From NCBI GenBank assembly GCA_042219525.1, contig JBDGPU010000073.1, positions 1-64,000 on the forward strand: 64,000 nt of DNA. The letters run 5' to 3'. Both the position numbers and the translations under genes were made by a program. A model generated the notes under the pieces. It was not told the DNA's origin, ran no database searches, and saw only the letters and a program-made list of their open reading frames with translations. The stretch's first letter is position 1. Each line of letters starts with the position of its first letter. Source of the stretch: JBDGPU01 sp042219525 (GTDB lineage: Archaea; Halobacteriota; Halobacteria; Halobacteriales; Haloferacaceae). Of this stretch, positions 10,406 to 19,349 are shown piece by piece.

Positions 10406-11341
10406 ATGGAGAGCATCAATCGGACCGCGATCGAACTCGTCGACGAGGCCCTTGACTTCGCCGACGAGATGAACCTCGCGGCACACGAGCTGGACAACGA
10501 GGCCACCGTCATCGACTTCGGCGTCGACGCCGAGGGCGGGATCGAGGCCGGCGTCCTCCTCACGGAGATCCAGACCGCCGGGCTCGCGAACGTGACGACG
10601 GCGATGGGCGAGGTCGCGGGCGCGCCGCGGCCCCACATCGAGCTGACGACGGACCACCCGGCTATCGCCCTGCTCTGTTCGCAGAAGGCAGGCTGGGAGC
10701 TGGAGTTCGACGACTTCGCCGGGCTCGGCTCCGGGCCGGCCCGCGCACAGGTCGGGCAGGAGACCGAGTTCGAGAAGGTCGGCTACTACGACACCTTCGA
10801 GTTCGCGACGCTGTCGATCGAGTCCCCGCAGCTGCCCGACGAGGAAGTCGCCGAGCACGTCGCCGACCTCTCCGAGGTCGAGCCCTCCGGCGTGTTCCTG
10901 CCGACGTTCGCCGCCGGCTCGACGGTCGGCTCCGTCACGATGGCGGCCCGCGCGGCCGAACTCGCCGTCTTCCGCCTGATGGAGCTCGGGTACGACCCGA
11001 CCGACGTGATCACCGCCTCGGGCTCCGCGCCCATCGCTCCGGTCACGCACGACGAGGAGCTGGCGATGGGGCGCACGAACGACGCGCTCGCGTACGGGGG
11101 CGAGGTGTACCTGCAGGTCGCGCGCGATTCCGACGTGTTCGAGAACCTGCCGTCGACGGCGCGCGAGGAGTACGGCACGCCCTTCATCGACATCTTCCAG
11201 CAGGCCGACTGGGACTTCTACGAGATCCCCGAAACCGTCTTCGCGCCCGCCGAGGTCACCGTCGACGTCGTCGACGGCCCGACCTACGTCCTCGGCGAGA
11301 CGAACGACGAGCTGCTGGCCGAGTCGTTCGGCTACGTCTAA
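10406..11341 (+). CDS. mch: Methenyltetrahydromethanopterin cyclohydrolase
   Basis: This 311-aa protein is a clear Mch, which interconverts the methenyl and formyl forms of the tetrahydromethanopterin-type C1 carrier (EC 3.5.4.27). In haloarchaea it is thought to serve folate-type C1 metabolism, since they do not make methane. Family phrases include ESINRTAIELVDEAL, ANVTTAMGEV, DHPAIALLCSQKAGWEL, GSGPARA and ASGSAPIAPV. ATG 10406 gives the normal family N-terminus; the frame continues upstream without similarity. The gene follows the tnpB element by about 140 bp and is probably transcribed with the next small gene. Confidence 0.92.
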   Translation: MESINRTAIELVDEALDFADEMNLAAHELDNEATVIDFGVDAEGGIEAGVLLTEIQTAGLANVTTAMGEVAGAPRPHIELTTDHPAIALLCSQKAGWELEFDDFAGLGSGPARAQVGQETEFEKVGYYDTFEFATLSIESPQLPDEEVAEHVADLSEVEPSGVFLPTFAAGSTVGSVTMAARAAELAVFRLMELGYDPTDVITASGSAPIAPVTHDEELAMGRTNDALAYGGEVYLQVARDSDVFENLPSTAREEYGTPFIDIFQQADWDFYEIPETVFAPAEVTVDVVDGPTYVLGETNDELLAESFGYV

Positions 11342-11363
11342 GCAGTCCCGCCATCCCCACCGC

Positions 11364-11948
11364 ATGCGTTTCAAACTCATCCCCGAGCCGCCGGCCGACC
11401 TCGACCGCGTGCGCAAGGCCCAGCGCGCCGTCCCGCTCGTGCCGGGCAGCGAGGACGACTGCTGTGCCCGCCTCCAGCGCCGGCTGGACTTCCCGAGCCG
11501 CGACGTGTCACGTACCTGGCTCACCTTCCTCCGAGCGCTCGACCTGGCCGAGGAAACGCCGTCCGGCTTCAAGCGGCGCTCCACGGAGCCCACCCCGGAA
11601 CACCTCCGGACGGCGTTCCTCGAGAGCGTGATGCTCGCCGAGGACACGCTCGCCGAACTCGTCGCAGCCGGCACCGGCGACGACCCCCATCCGCTCGACG
11701 CCGACGACGTGTTCAAGTGCACGCGCGAGGGCGTCCCGCAGTACGAGCGGCACAAGAACCCGAACAAGTGGGAGACGATCTGGCGCGACCGCGCCGCCAA
11801 CCTCCTCGGCTGGCTCGCGCTGCTGGACCTCGCGAAGCCCGTCGACGGCGAAGGCAACGGCGCCGTCGACGGCGACAGCACCGAGGCACTCGGCGATCCG
11901 GACACCGAGTATCTCCCGACCGATCGCGGCGTCGCGCTGCTGGGCTGA
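11364..11948 (+). CDS. Conserved haloarchaeal protein, possible winged-helix-like
   Basis: A 194-aa soluble protein starting MRFKLIPEPPADLDRVRKAQRAVPLVPG. The phrase DDCCARLQRRLDFPSRDVSRTWLTFLRALDLAEETPSGFKRR (about 31-72), together with TDRGVALLG at the end, looks like a small helix-turn-helix region with a C-terminal helix. That reading is tentative. A Gly/Asp-rich linker occupies about 165-182. It begins 22 bp after mch and is probably in the same transcript. I do not recognise a named family. Confidence 0.65.
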   Translation: MRFKLIPEPPADLDRVRKAQRAVPLVPGSEDDCCARLQRRLDFPSRDVSRTWLTFLRALDLAEETPSGFKRRSTEPTPEHLRTAFLESVMLAEDTLAELVAAGTGDDPHPLDADDVFKCTREGVPQYERHKNPNKWETIWRDRAANLLGWLALLDLAKPVDGEGNGAVDGDSTEALGDPDTEYLPTDRGVALLG

Positions 11949-12005
11949 TCCCGCGACGTCGTCGCCGTCCCGTGGCGACCCAGCGCAGCCGACCGGGACC
12001 GGCGT

Positions 12006-13118
12006 TCAGTTCCAGGTCGACGTATCGGTCTCCGAATCTCCGTCCTCGGCGGTCTTCCCCGCTGCTCGGGGCAGTTCCACGACGAACGTGGAGCCGCCCA
12101 GGTCGTTGTCCTCGACTCGGACGTCGCCGCTGTAGCCGTCGACCAGCGTTCGGACGAGCGAGAGGCCCCCTGCGCTGCCCTCACCCGTTTCAAAGATCGT
12201 CTCTTTCACATCGTCAGCGATGCCCGAGCCGTTGTCGCGGACGGTGAGCCGGACCGTCTCCTCGCCGGTCTCGACGCCGACCTCGACGCGCGGGTCGGCC
12301 GCGTCGTTGTGTTCGACCGCGTTCTCGAGCAGGTTGTCGACGACGGACCGAACGCCGACGTTCGCGACGACGTACGCCTCCTCGGGGAGATCGGTCGTGA
12401 CGGTTACCCGATACGCGTCACGGATGTGTGCGGCCAATTCGGCCACGATGGGGACGAGGTCGAGGGGTTCGAGGTCCGGTTGGCCGATCAGCGTGTCCGA
12501 GATGACGCGGCTGGTTTCGATCCGCGTGAGCGCCTCGTCGGCTTTCTCGGCGATTATCTCCGGGTCGCCGTCGGTCGGCTCCGTCGCCCCCGACGATTCC
12601 GCCAGCAGGTCGGCGTGTCCCTGAATCAGGTTGAGGTCGTTCCGGAGATCGTGGCGGATCAGGTCGTTGGTGAACGCTAACGCGTTGCTCGCGGTCCGCG
12701 CTTCCCGAGCGCGCATCCGCGCCTGCGAACTGTAGTAGCCGGCAACGAGGCCGGCGATGCCGCCCGCCTCGACCCCGATCAGCAGCGGGAACAGCGGTTC
12801 GGTGACGCCGCGTCCCTCGAAAAGCCGGATGAGCAGGCTCACGCCGATGACGGCGAGAAACAGGGCGCTCCCGGCCATCGAACAGCGGAACATCGTCCAC
12901 TGGGCTTGCGGTGAGAAGTCGGCCTTCGAGAGCCGGTATCCGGCGTAAGCGAGCGCGAGCGCGGGGACTCCGTCCAGCAGCAGCGCGAGGAGCGGGCCGA
13001 GTGGCGTGCCCAGCGCGAGGAACTCGCGGGTGTGGTGTCCGACCGCGATCAGGAAGAGGAACATCCCGAACGCTGCGATGAACTGCGGTGACTTCGGCCA
13101 GAGCCGACGGGACTGCAT
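12006..13118 (-). CDS. Membrane-bound sensor histidine kinase
   Basis: This 370-aa protein has about four predicted membrane helices in residues 10-130 (FIAAFGMFLFLIAV, LLALLLDGVPALALAYAGY, GSALFLAVIGVSLLIRLF, LLIGVEAGGIAGLVAGYY) and then a cytoplasmic kinase core. The phospho-acceptor His is H156 in LIRHDLRNDLN. The N box is VVDNLLENAVEHND (about 260-273), followed by G1 VRDNGSGI and GLSLVRTLVDGYSG. It resembles haloarchaeal 4TM-type sensor kinases that act without an adjacent response regulator; none is seen here. It is divergent from the PhoU/TrkA-C gene. The first in-frame ATG before the first helix was chosen. Confidence 0.85.
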   Translation of the reverse strand: MQSRRLWPKSPQFIAAFGMFLFLIAVGHHTREFLALGTPLGPLLALLLDGVPALALAYAGYRLSKADFSPQAQWTMFRCSMAGSALFLAVIGVSLLIRLFEGRGVTEPLFPLLIGVEAGGIAGLVAGYYSSQARMRAREARTASNALAFTNDLIRHDLRNDLNLIQGHADLLAESSGATEPTDGDPEIIAEKADEALTRIETSRVISDTLIGQPDLEPLDLVPIVAELAAHIRDAYRVTVTTDLPEEAYVVANVGVRSVVDNLLENAVEHNDAADPRVEVGVETGEETVRLTVRDNGSGIADDVKETIFETGEGSAGGLSLVRTLVDGYSGDVRVEDNDLGGSTFVVELPRAAGKTAEDGDSETDTSTWN

Positions 13119-13244
13119 ACGCCATAATGACCCCAACCCTAGTTTAGCGTTCCGTTGGGGGTGGCACCGCCGCGTTCGACACGCTCGGCGGGACGACCCC
13201 CGCGTCGTGGCAAGCCTTTTGCACGGCCCCGGAGAGGTTCCCCT

Positions 13245-14447
13245 ATGGGACGCTTCGAGGAAGAGGGGGCTCCGCAGAACGTCGAGTACGAGCCCACGAG
13301 CGTGAAGGACCTGCTCGTGGAGATGAAAGACACCGCGGAGCTGCTCATCGACCTCTCCTACTCGGCCGTGCTCCACCAGAGCGAGGACGTGGCCGAGGAG
13401 GTGCTGAAGCTGGAGGAGAAGATGGACGTCCTCCAGCTCCGCGCACGGATGAGCCTGATGTTGGCGGCCCGGAATCCTGGCGAGGTCGAGCAGCTCGCCC
13501 CCGTGCTGGGCGTCGTCGGCGGCGCCGACAAGATCTCCGATGCCGCCGGCGACATCGCAAAGATCGTGCTCGAGGAGATCGGCCTCCCGGACGCGATGCG
13601 CGGCGCGCTGGGGGAGGCCGTCGAGATGCTCGTCCGTGGCACCGTCGCCGCCGACTCCGCGTACGCCGGGCGCACGCTCCAGGACATCGACTTAGAATCC
13701 CAGACGGGCGTCCGCCTCATCGCGATTCGCCGGGCGGACGACTGGATCCTCGATCCGGGCCCGAACACGACCGTTCGCCGGGACGACGTCGTGATCCTCC
13801 GCGGGCCGGAGGGCGCCATCGGGGGCGTCTACGAGACGCTGACGGGCGACCGCTACGAGCCAGCCGAACCGGTCGAAGCCGAGGTCGAGGACCTCGAACG
13901 CGCCGTCGACTCGATCGTGTTGATGAAGAACCTCTCGGAGCTGGGTGTCGACCTCGCGTACGGGTCGATCCTCTTCGACAACGAACAGTTAGCCGAGGAG
14001 GTCGCCAACCTCGAGGTCGAAGTCGACGCGCTCCAGTCCCGGTTCGAAGCGTGGACGCTCCGCGCGGCCCAGGAGACCGAGGACCCGGTGACACTGCGGG
14101 GACTCATCCACCTCGGGGTCGCCACCGAGGTCATCTCCGACGCCGCCCTCGAGCTCTCCGAGGGCGTCCTTCGCGACCTCGACGTGCACCCGGTCGTCGA
14201 GCTCGCCGTCCAGGAGTCCGACGAGATCATCACCCGCACGACGATCCAGGAGGGGAGCGAGCTCGACGGGACCGAGGTCCACGAGGGCGTCCCAGAGACC
14301 GACATCTCCACCAGCGTGCTGGCGATTCGCCGCCCCGAGGGCTGGGTCGTCGGGCCCGACATCGACACGACGATCCGCGCCGGCGACGTGGTCATCACCA
14401 AGGGGACGCGCTCGTCCGCCGCGGAGTTCGAGCAACTGGCGGCCTGA
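13245..14447 (+). CDS. Duplicated PhoU-like/TrkA-C domain protein (K+ channel-associated type)
   Basis: The 400-aa protein consists of two tandem PhoU-like helical modules with TrkA-C (RCK-C) modules. The PhoU-like parts (about 18-110 and 220-315) share VKDLLVEMKDTAELLIDLSYSAVL / IVLMKNLSELGVDLAYGSILF, each followed by EEVLKLEEKMDVLQLRARM / EEVANLEVEVDALQSRFEA. The TrkA-C modules are about 135-205 (DLESQTGVRLIAIRR, DDVVILRG) and about 330-395 (TDISTSVLAIRRPEGWVVGPD). RCK-C domains in this family bind small ligands and often gate potassium channels or transporters. No channel gene is adjacent, so it is probably a regulatory subunit acting in trans. Confidence 0.8.
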   Translation: MGRFEEEGAPQNVEYEPTSVKDLLVEMKDTAELLIDLSYSAVLHQSEDVAEEVLKLEEKMDVLQLRARMSLMLAARNPGEVEQLAPVLGVVGGADKISDAAGDIAKIVLEEIGLPDAMRGALGEAVEMLVRGTVAADSAYAGRTLQDIDLESQTGVRLIAIRRADDWILDPGPNTTVRRDDVVILRGPEGAIGGVYETLTGDRYEPAEPVEAEVEDLERAVDSIVLMKNLSELGVDLAYGSILFDNEQLAEEVANLEVEVDALQSRFEAWTLRAAQETEDPVTLRGLIHLGVATEVISDAALELSEGVLRDLDVHPVVELAVQESDEIITRTTIQEGSELDGTEVHEGVPETDISTSVLAIRRPEGWVVGPDIDTTIRAGDVVITKGTRSSAAEFEQLAA

Positions 14448-14519
14448 CCGACGCACTCGGGCGTTTTACCGGAAAACGACGTTCGGAGAGTTACCGGTCA
14501 CGCCGATGGTCTCGGGGAG

Positions 14520-14551
14520 TTCCGTGTGGGAAGTGACCATGCCACACGGAA
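14520..14551. terminator. Inverted repeat between convergent genes
   Basis: A perfect 10-bp inverted repeat (TTCCGTGTGG ... CCACACGGAA) with a 12-base spacer lies between the 3' ends of the PhoU/TrkA-C gene and the ferredoxin gene. Its place suggests a bidirectional transcript end, although no T-run follows. It could also be a protein-binding palindrome. Confidence 0.35.
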
Positions 14552-14607
14552 AGCATCCCACGGAAGACGAGCTATGCGGCCTGAAAAATCGAAGAAAGCT
14601 GGACGCC

Positions 14608-14997
14608 TTAGATGACGCGGTTCTGCAGGTAGTCGAGGTGCTTCGCGTTGTACACGATGCGGACCTCGTCCGTCGCCGGGCTACCGATGCAGGTCAGGCG
14701 GACGTTCTTCTCCTCGACTTCCTCGTCCGACAGGATCTGCTGCATGTCCATGTCGATCTCGCCCTCGCGGACGATGGCGGCACAGTTCGCACAGGCGCCG
14801 GCGCGGCACGAGAAGGGCCAGTCGTAGCCCTGGGCCTCAGCGGCCTCCAGGATGTATTCGCTCTGGTTCACGTCGAGCGAACCGTAGTCCTCGTCACCGA
14901 GGTCCGCGTCGGCCGCCTTCTCGAAGAGGTCCTCGTCGTCCATCGACCAGCCGTGGTCGTCGAGTACTTCGTAGTTAAGGTATTCTACCGTGGGCAT
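14608..14997 (-). CDS. fdx: Halobacterial-type 2Fe-2S ferredoxin
   Basis: The 129-aa protein is the classic haloarchaeal plant-type ferredoxin, an electron carrier for 2-oxoacid:ferredoxin oxidoreductases. The cluster ligands are C64, C69, C72 and C103 (C-x4-C-x2-C ... C). It has the acidic N-terminal insert (about 10-45, WSMDDEDLFEKAADADLGDEDYG) that is known to help salt tolerance. The C-terminus ends YLQNRVI, as in the Halobacterium protein. ATG 14997 (MPTVEYLNYE) is chosen over the ATG one codon earlier because known mature proteins start PTVEY. Confidence 0.93.
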   Translation of the reverse strand: MPTVEYLNYEVLDDHGWSMDDEDLFEKAADADLGDEDYGSLDVNQSEYILEAAEAQGYDWPFSCRAGACANCAAIVREGEIDMDMQQILSDEEVEEKNVRLTCIGSPATDEVRIVYNAKHLDYLQNRVI

Positions 14998-15194
14998 CAT
15001 CTGGCGGTTCGATGCCCACCTCATTAGGCTTTGCTGTTCGATCCGGCCCCGATCCCGTTCCGAACCCCTCCTGCGGTGGCGAGCGTCCGACCGACGTCGG
15101 TGTTCGTCGAGGCGCCGGCGCTCAGCGAACGACGTCGACGTACCGAAGCGATCGAGTGTCCGACGAACAATATCAGCATTGAGAGCGTGCGGGA

Positions 15195-15204
15195 AAGTAT
15201 AAAG
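15195..15204 (+). promoter_or_regulatory. TATA box of cheF
   Basis: AAGTATAAAG lies about 26-35 bp upstream of ATG 15230, which predicts transcription starting at or next to the start codon, that is, a leaderless mRNA. This supports the chosen cheF start. Confidence 0.5.
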
Positions 15205-15229
15205 TGACCATTCCGTCCAGGTACGATCG

Positions 15230-16099
15230 ATGGAGGAGTCCGTCGTCGCCGACTTTACTGGCCGCGTCCACACGCGGGACTTCGGCGGGAAGGAGCCGGT
15301 CCCCGGACGCGTCCTGCTCAGCCAGCGACGGCTCGTGCTCGCCAGCGAGTCGGGTCGCACGACGATCGGCCTGAAGCAGGTGTTCGACGTCGCCGTCGGC
15401 ACGGTCCCCAGCGATCTGCAGTCGTTCTTCAGCGACACGATCACGGTCGCTTACGTCGACGGCGACGCGAAGCGGACTGCCGTCATCGAGGGGGAACCGG
15501 AGCCGATGGACCGGTTCCAGCGCATCCTGTTCAAGACGCTCCTCGATGGTGTTTCGGTACGCGTTCGGAGCCCGGCGAAGGTCGGTGGTCGCGTCGTCGA
15601 CGGCGACGTCCAGACGGCGGCCGTATCGCTGGGCGACGGTGAGATTGGCTTCGTCGACTGTACGGACCCATTCACCGTCGACCTCTCGACGGTCATGGAC
15701 TTCGACCGGGGCGAGCACACGATCGATGGAACTCCGAGGCCGACGCTCTCGATCACCCACGCCCCGGAGACCGGCGCGATCACATCCCTGGTTTCGGTGC
15801 CAAACGAGCGGACGCTGGGCGTCCTCGGGCGGTTCATCAAGCTGGAGTACGCCGAGGTCATGGAGGACGTTCGCGACCTGGACCTGACCGACGAGGAGCT
15901 GGAGATCCTCGTCTCCCTCTACTCCGCGGGCGGCGAGGCCAGCATCTCCACGATCGTCACCGGCGACGCGACGCAGGCTTCGATGGTGCTGGAAACGCTC
16001 CGGGAGGGCGGGCTCGTCGCGGACGGCGAAACGGCGACGGCGCTCACTCCCAAGGGCCGGATGGTCGTCAACACGTATCTCGAGAAGGTCAACGCGTAG
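15230..16099 (+). CDS. cheF: Archaeal taxis protein CheF (DUF439)
   Basis: A 289-aa member of the archaeal CheF family, adaptor proteins known in Halobacterium to link CheY/CheC/CheD to the archaellum motor. The N-terminal domain shows VADFTGRVHTRDFGGKEPVPGRVLLSQRRLVLASESGRTTI (about 6-46). The C-terminal part looks like a winged helix: LTDEELEILVSLYSAGGEASISTIVTGDATQASMVLETLREGGLVAD (about 222-268). Its paralogue is at 16413-17282, convergent and sharing VPGRVLLSQRRLVLA / TPGRILLSNRRLVLA. The TATA box gives a leaderless start. Confidence 0.88.
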   Translation: MEESVVADFTGRVHTRDFGGKEPVPGRVLLSQRRLVLASESGRTTIGLKQVFDVAVGTVPSDLQSFFSDTITVAYVDGDAKRTAVIEGEPEPMDRFQRILFKTLLDGVSVRVRSPAKVGGRVVDGDVQTAAVSLGDGEIGFVDCTDPFTVDLSTVMDFDRGEHTIDGTPRPTLSITHAPETGAITSLVSVPNERTLGVLGRFIKLEYAEVMEDVRDLDLTDEELEILVSLYSAGGEASISTIVTGDATQASMVLETLREGGLVADGETATALTPKGRMVVNTYLEKVNA

Positions 16100-16412
16100 T
16101 GTCAGTCCCCCAATTGGTCGAGGGATCGCGACCACGTACTGTCATCAGCCATACCCTTTTGTCGGATGCCGCGGCCAACCGGCCCGTGGCCGAGTCCACG
16201 GCCCGGGTCGGTCGAGGCGGGAGTCCGGCGCACCGCCCGGGGACTGTAACGCGCCGGCTGTTCGCTGAACACACTGTAGCAGCGGCCCTCGAGCCGGCTG
16301 GACGGAAAAGTCCAACCGGCGACTCCGAGTGCCGGACCGCGTCGACGGCGAGGTCGGCGTCGACACGCTGCTCCCCATAGCTGCGTCGCCATCCACCCAG
16401 CGATCCAACCGG
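16100..16412. other. Convergent intergenic region with hairpin
   Basis: About 310 bp between the ends of the two cheF genes. It contains an 11-bp stem with one mismatch (GCCGGCTGGAC / GTCCAACCGGC, 16293-16320, 6-base loop), a candidate transcript end. No gene is supported here; open frames on both strands lack family resemblance. Confidence 0.5.
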
Positions 16413-17282
16413 TTACTGGTCGTTCATCGCTTCGCTCGCGATGTTGCGACCCCGGGAGTTGAGTGACACCTCGCGGCGAACCCGAACCTCCTCGACGACC
16501 TCGAGTTCGATCAGTCGCTCGAACGTCTCCTCGACGGTGTCCACGTCCATGTCCAGGAACGAGGGGATCTCGAACGGCGAGACGCCGGAGTACAGCGCCA
16601 TCAACACCTCGCGGTCACGGTCCGAGAGGTCCACGTTGGCCTGGTTCCGCTCGACGCCCTTCTCCAGCCACGACTCGACGAACCCACAGCGCCGTGGTGG
16701 TCCGGCGAGATGGGTCTCGATGGTCGTGCCCTCGTCGTTGGTGTGTGAGACCTGCAGTACGGGCTGCTTCTCGCCCTCGACGGTCCGCTCGGTGGTCTCC
16801 ATCCCGCTGATCTCGTCGAGATCGAACTGGACGAACGCGCCGCCTTCCAGGGCTGCGTTCAGGCCGTCCTCGTCGATCTTGATGCGCGCTTGCTCCCAGC
16901 CGACCTCGTCCTGGACGACGCCGCCGGCGATAGCGGGGTGTTTCGCGCGGAGCATCCGCTGGTTGAGGAGGGCCTCGTAGACGCTTCGCTCGAAGCTCTC
17001 GTGGTCGCTGGCGGTTATCAACAGCACCTGGTCCCCGAGGTCGAGGCTCACGTAGCCCGAGACCTGCGCGATAGATTGGTTCGCATCGTGGCGACCGCCG
17101 AGGCTCTCCAGCTTGGAAAGCGGGATCGTCCGCTTGCCGTCGTTGCCCGCCAGTACGAGCCGACGGTTCGACAGCAGGATCCGGCCGGGCGTCCACGACA
17201 CGTCGTTCACCGGGCGACCGTCGCGGACGGCGACGGCGAAGCGTCCCGTCGTGTCCGCCACCTTGACCTCGCCGTCGCTCAT
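16413..17282 (-). CDS. cheF: Archaeal taxis protein CheF, second copy
   Basis: A 289-aa CheF paralogue. The N-terminal region MSDGEVKVADTTGRFAVAVRDG leads into TPGRILLSNRRLVLAGNDGKRTIPLSKL (about 31-58). A winged-helix-like C-terminal part follows (LSDRDREVLMALYSGVSPFEIPSFLDMDVDTVEETFERLIELEVVEEVRV, about 222-271). Halobacterium also carries two CheF proteins together with a HEAT-repeat protein, and here the second copy lies 40 bp downstream of such a gene in the same direction. It probably joins the Che signalling proteins to the archaellum switch. Confidence 0.88.
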   Translation of the reverse strand: MSDGEVKVADTTGRFAVAVRDGRPVNDVSWTPGRILLSNRRLVLAGNDGKRTIPLSKLESLGGRHDANQSIAQVSGYVSLDLGDQVLLITASDHESFERSVYEALLNQRMLRAKHPAIAGGVVQDEVGWEQARIKIDEDGLNAALEGGAFVQFDLDEISGMETTERTVEGEKQPVLQVSHTNDEGTTIETHLAGPPRRCGFVESWLEKGVERNQANVDLSDRDREVLMALYSGVSPFEIPSFLDMDVDTVEETFERLIELEVVEEVRVRREVSLNSRGRNIASEAMNDQ

Positions 17283-17322
17283 CGGCTCCCCCTTCTCGCC
17301 GCCTGACGGCGGTCAGTCGAGC

Positions 17323-18534
17323 TCATGCGTTCCCACCCGCTTGGAGCTTCGAAACGGCCGCGAACGCGCGCTTCCGCACGGCCGCGCTGTCGTCGTCGGT
17401 GAGTTCCTCGAGCCGGTTCCGCGCCTGGCTCCCGCCGACCTGACCGAGGACGAACGCGGCCTTCGCTCGCGCGGCCTCCGGCACCGACTCGTCCAGCTGG
17501 TCGAGCAACGCGGACTCGACGGTTGGACCGCCGATGTTCCCGAGGCTCGTCGCCGCGAACTGCGCGGTCATGTCGTCAGCGTCCGCGAGCGCGTCCGCCA
17601 GCGCGGCGATCGCGTCGTCGGCGTCGCCGTCCGCGACGCGGCCGAGTATCCATGCGGCGTTGCGCCGCTGTCGGTCCTGCTGGCCGTCGGAGAGGATCTC
17701 GACGAGGGGCTCGATGACGGTCGCGTCATCGGCCGCCTGTAGCTCGGAGACGACCCGATCGCGGACCTCGTGGCTCCGGTCGGTGGGGACGTTCGACAGC
17801 AGCTCGATCACCGAGTAGACGGCTGCCTTCCGGACCGCCTCGTGGTCGTCCGCGAGCACGTACACGAGCTGCTCGACAGGCTTCGCGTTGCTGGCTTTGC
17901 CCAACGCGCCGGCGGCGATCCGACGGACCGACGGGTCGCCGTCCTCGAGCAGGTCGATGAGCGGGGCCAGTGACTGGTCCGTTCCGATCGAGCCGAGCGC
18001 GTTCGCGGCCGCGTGGCGAACCCGGGTGTGGTCGTCCAGTCGGTCCGTCAGCGCCTGGACGGCCCGTGGGTCGGCGAGCGCTCCGCACGCGTGACAGACG
18101 CGGAGACGAACTCGGGGGTCCGGATCGTCCATCACGTCGACGAGCTTCGGTACGGCGTTCGCTTCGCCCAGCCGAGCGAGGGCGTTGGCCGCCGCCATGC
18201 GGAGTTCGGGCCTATCGGCGGACAGCGCTGCCGCGAACTTCCGGGCCGTCACCCACTCGGCGTCCCCGGTGTCGCTACCGGTGAGTGTTTCGAGCAGTTG
18301 CTCGACCGCAGCCTGGCCGATGGCGTCGAGAGCGTCGATAGCGGCGCCGCGGACGCGGTCGTCGTCGTCCCGTGTCGCGGCACGGAGCAGCGCGTCGATG
18401 GATGGCTGGTCCTCCTCGTCGGCCAGGTCGCCGAGGATGGCCGCCGCGCGGCGTCGGACCGCGGCGCTGTCACTGTGGAGCGCGTCGCGGACGGCCTCGA
18501 CGTCACCGTTCCGGGCGAGTTCGTACAGCGACAT
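17323..18534 (-). CDS. HEAT/PBS-repeat protein of the chemotaxis cluster
   Basis: The 403-aa protein is built of about twelve HEAT/PBS-lyase-type repeats of roughly 30 residues, e.g. VRRRAAAILGDLADEEDQPSIDALLRAATRDDDDRVRGAAIDALDAIG and VRHAAANALGSIGTDQSLAPLIDLLEDGDPSVRRIAAGALGKA. Such solenoids bind partner proteins. In Halobacterium a HEAT-repeat protein next to the cheF genes was found with Che and archaellum proteins, which fits this position between cheR and cheF. Its ATG overlaps the cheR stop (TAATG). No enzymatic motif is seen. Confidence 0.85.
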   Translation of the reverse strand: MSLYELARNGDVEAVRDALHSDSAAVRRRAAAILGDLADEEDQPSIDALLRAATRDDDDRVRGAAIDALDAIGQAAVEQLLETLTGSDTGDAEWVTARKFAAALSADRPELRMAAANALARLGEANAVPKLVDVMDDPDPRVRLRVCHACGALADPRAVQALTDRLDDHTRVRHAAANALGSIGTDQSLAPLIDLLEDGDPSVRRIAAGALGKASNAKPVEQLVYVLADDHEAVRKAAVYSVIELLSNVPTDRSHEVRDRVVSELQAADDATVIEPLVEILSDGQQDRQRRNAAWILGRVADGDADDAIAALADALADADDMTAQFAATSLGNIGGPTVESALLDQLDESVPEAARAKAAFVLGQVGGSQARNRLEELTDDDSAAVRKRAFAAVSKLQAGGNA

Positions 18535-19349
18535 TACTGCCTCCTGAAGACCCGACGCCGCTTGTCTATCGGCTCGTATCTGTCGCGTCGGTCCGGCGGG
18601 ATGCTCTCCGTCATCCCCACGACGAGGACGCTCTCCGGCGACAGCGACGCTTCGAGCGTGTCGAACACGTCGCCCTTGTGCTCGCTGTCGATGTAGATCA
18701 GCAGGTTCCGGCAGAAGACGACGTCGAACGCCTCGCGAGCGCCGTCCTGCACCATGTCGTGGCGGTCGAACGAGACCAGCTTCTGCACCCGGTCGGTGAC
18801 GCTGAAGGAGTCTCCGTCCTGGTCGACCCAGTCGTCCGGCGACGAGAGCGGTTCGAGCTCCGCCGCGATGTCGGTCGTCCGAGTCGTGTGGTAGACGCCA
18901 TCACGAGCCGCTTCGAGTGCCTCATCGCTGATGTCGGTGCCGAGGATCTCGACTCGCTGTTCGTCGATTTCGGGGTCGTCACAGGCGAGCATCGCGACGG
19001 AGTACGGCTCCCGCCCGTCGGCACACGGGGCGGACCACACGCGGACACGGCGCTGCTCCGCGGTCTGGCGCCGGAGCACGTCTCGGAAGACCTCCCACAT
19101 CTCCGGGTTGCGGAAGAAGTCCGTGACGTTGATCGTGAGCGCAGCCATGAGCGCCTCACGTTCGTCCGGGTCCTCGCGGAGGCGGCGCTCGTACGTTTCG
19201 TGGTCGTCGATGTCGCAGCGGCGCATCCGGGCGGAGATCCGGCGGTCGAGGTACGACTCGTTGTAATACCCGGGTTTGAACGCGACGCTGTCGGCGATCT
19301 GGCGAAGCACTCCGGCGAACGCGAACTCCTCGTCGGTCGACCGGCTCAT
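18534..19349 (-). CDS. cheR: Chemotaxis protein methyltransferase CheR
   Basis: A 271-aa CheR that methylates glutamates of chemoreceptors using S-adenosylmethionine. The N-terminal helical domain has the family phrase SYLDRRISARMRRCDIDDHETYERRLREDPDE (about 33-64). Then come the TINVTDFFRNPEMWEVF motif (about 73-89), the SAM site VRVWSAPCADGREPYSVAML (about 101-120), and CRNLLIYID (about 213-221). The usual G-C-S-x-G-E of the SAM site reads PCADGRE here. ATG 19349 overlaps the cheA stop (ATGA), so it is translationally coupled. Confidence 0.92.
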   Translation of the reverse strand: MSRSTDEEFAFAGVLRQIADSVAFKPGYYNESYLDRRISARMRRCDIDDHETYERRLREDPDEREALMAALTINVTDFFRNPEMWEVFRDVLRRQTAEQRRVRVWSAPCADGREPYSVAMLACDDPEIDEQRVEILGTDISDEALEAARDGVYHTTRTTDIAAELEPLSSPDDWVDQDGDSFSVTDRVQKLVSFDRHDMVQDGAREAFDVVFCRNLLIYIDSEHKGDVFDTLEASLSPESVLVVGMTESIPPDRRDRYEPIDKRRRVFRRQ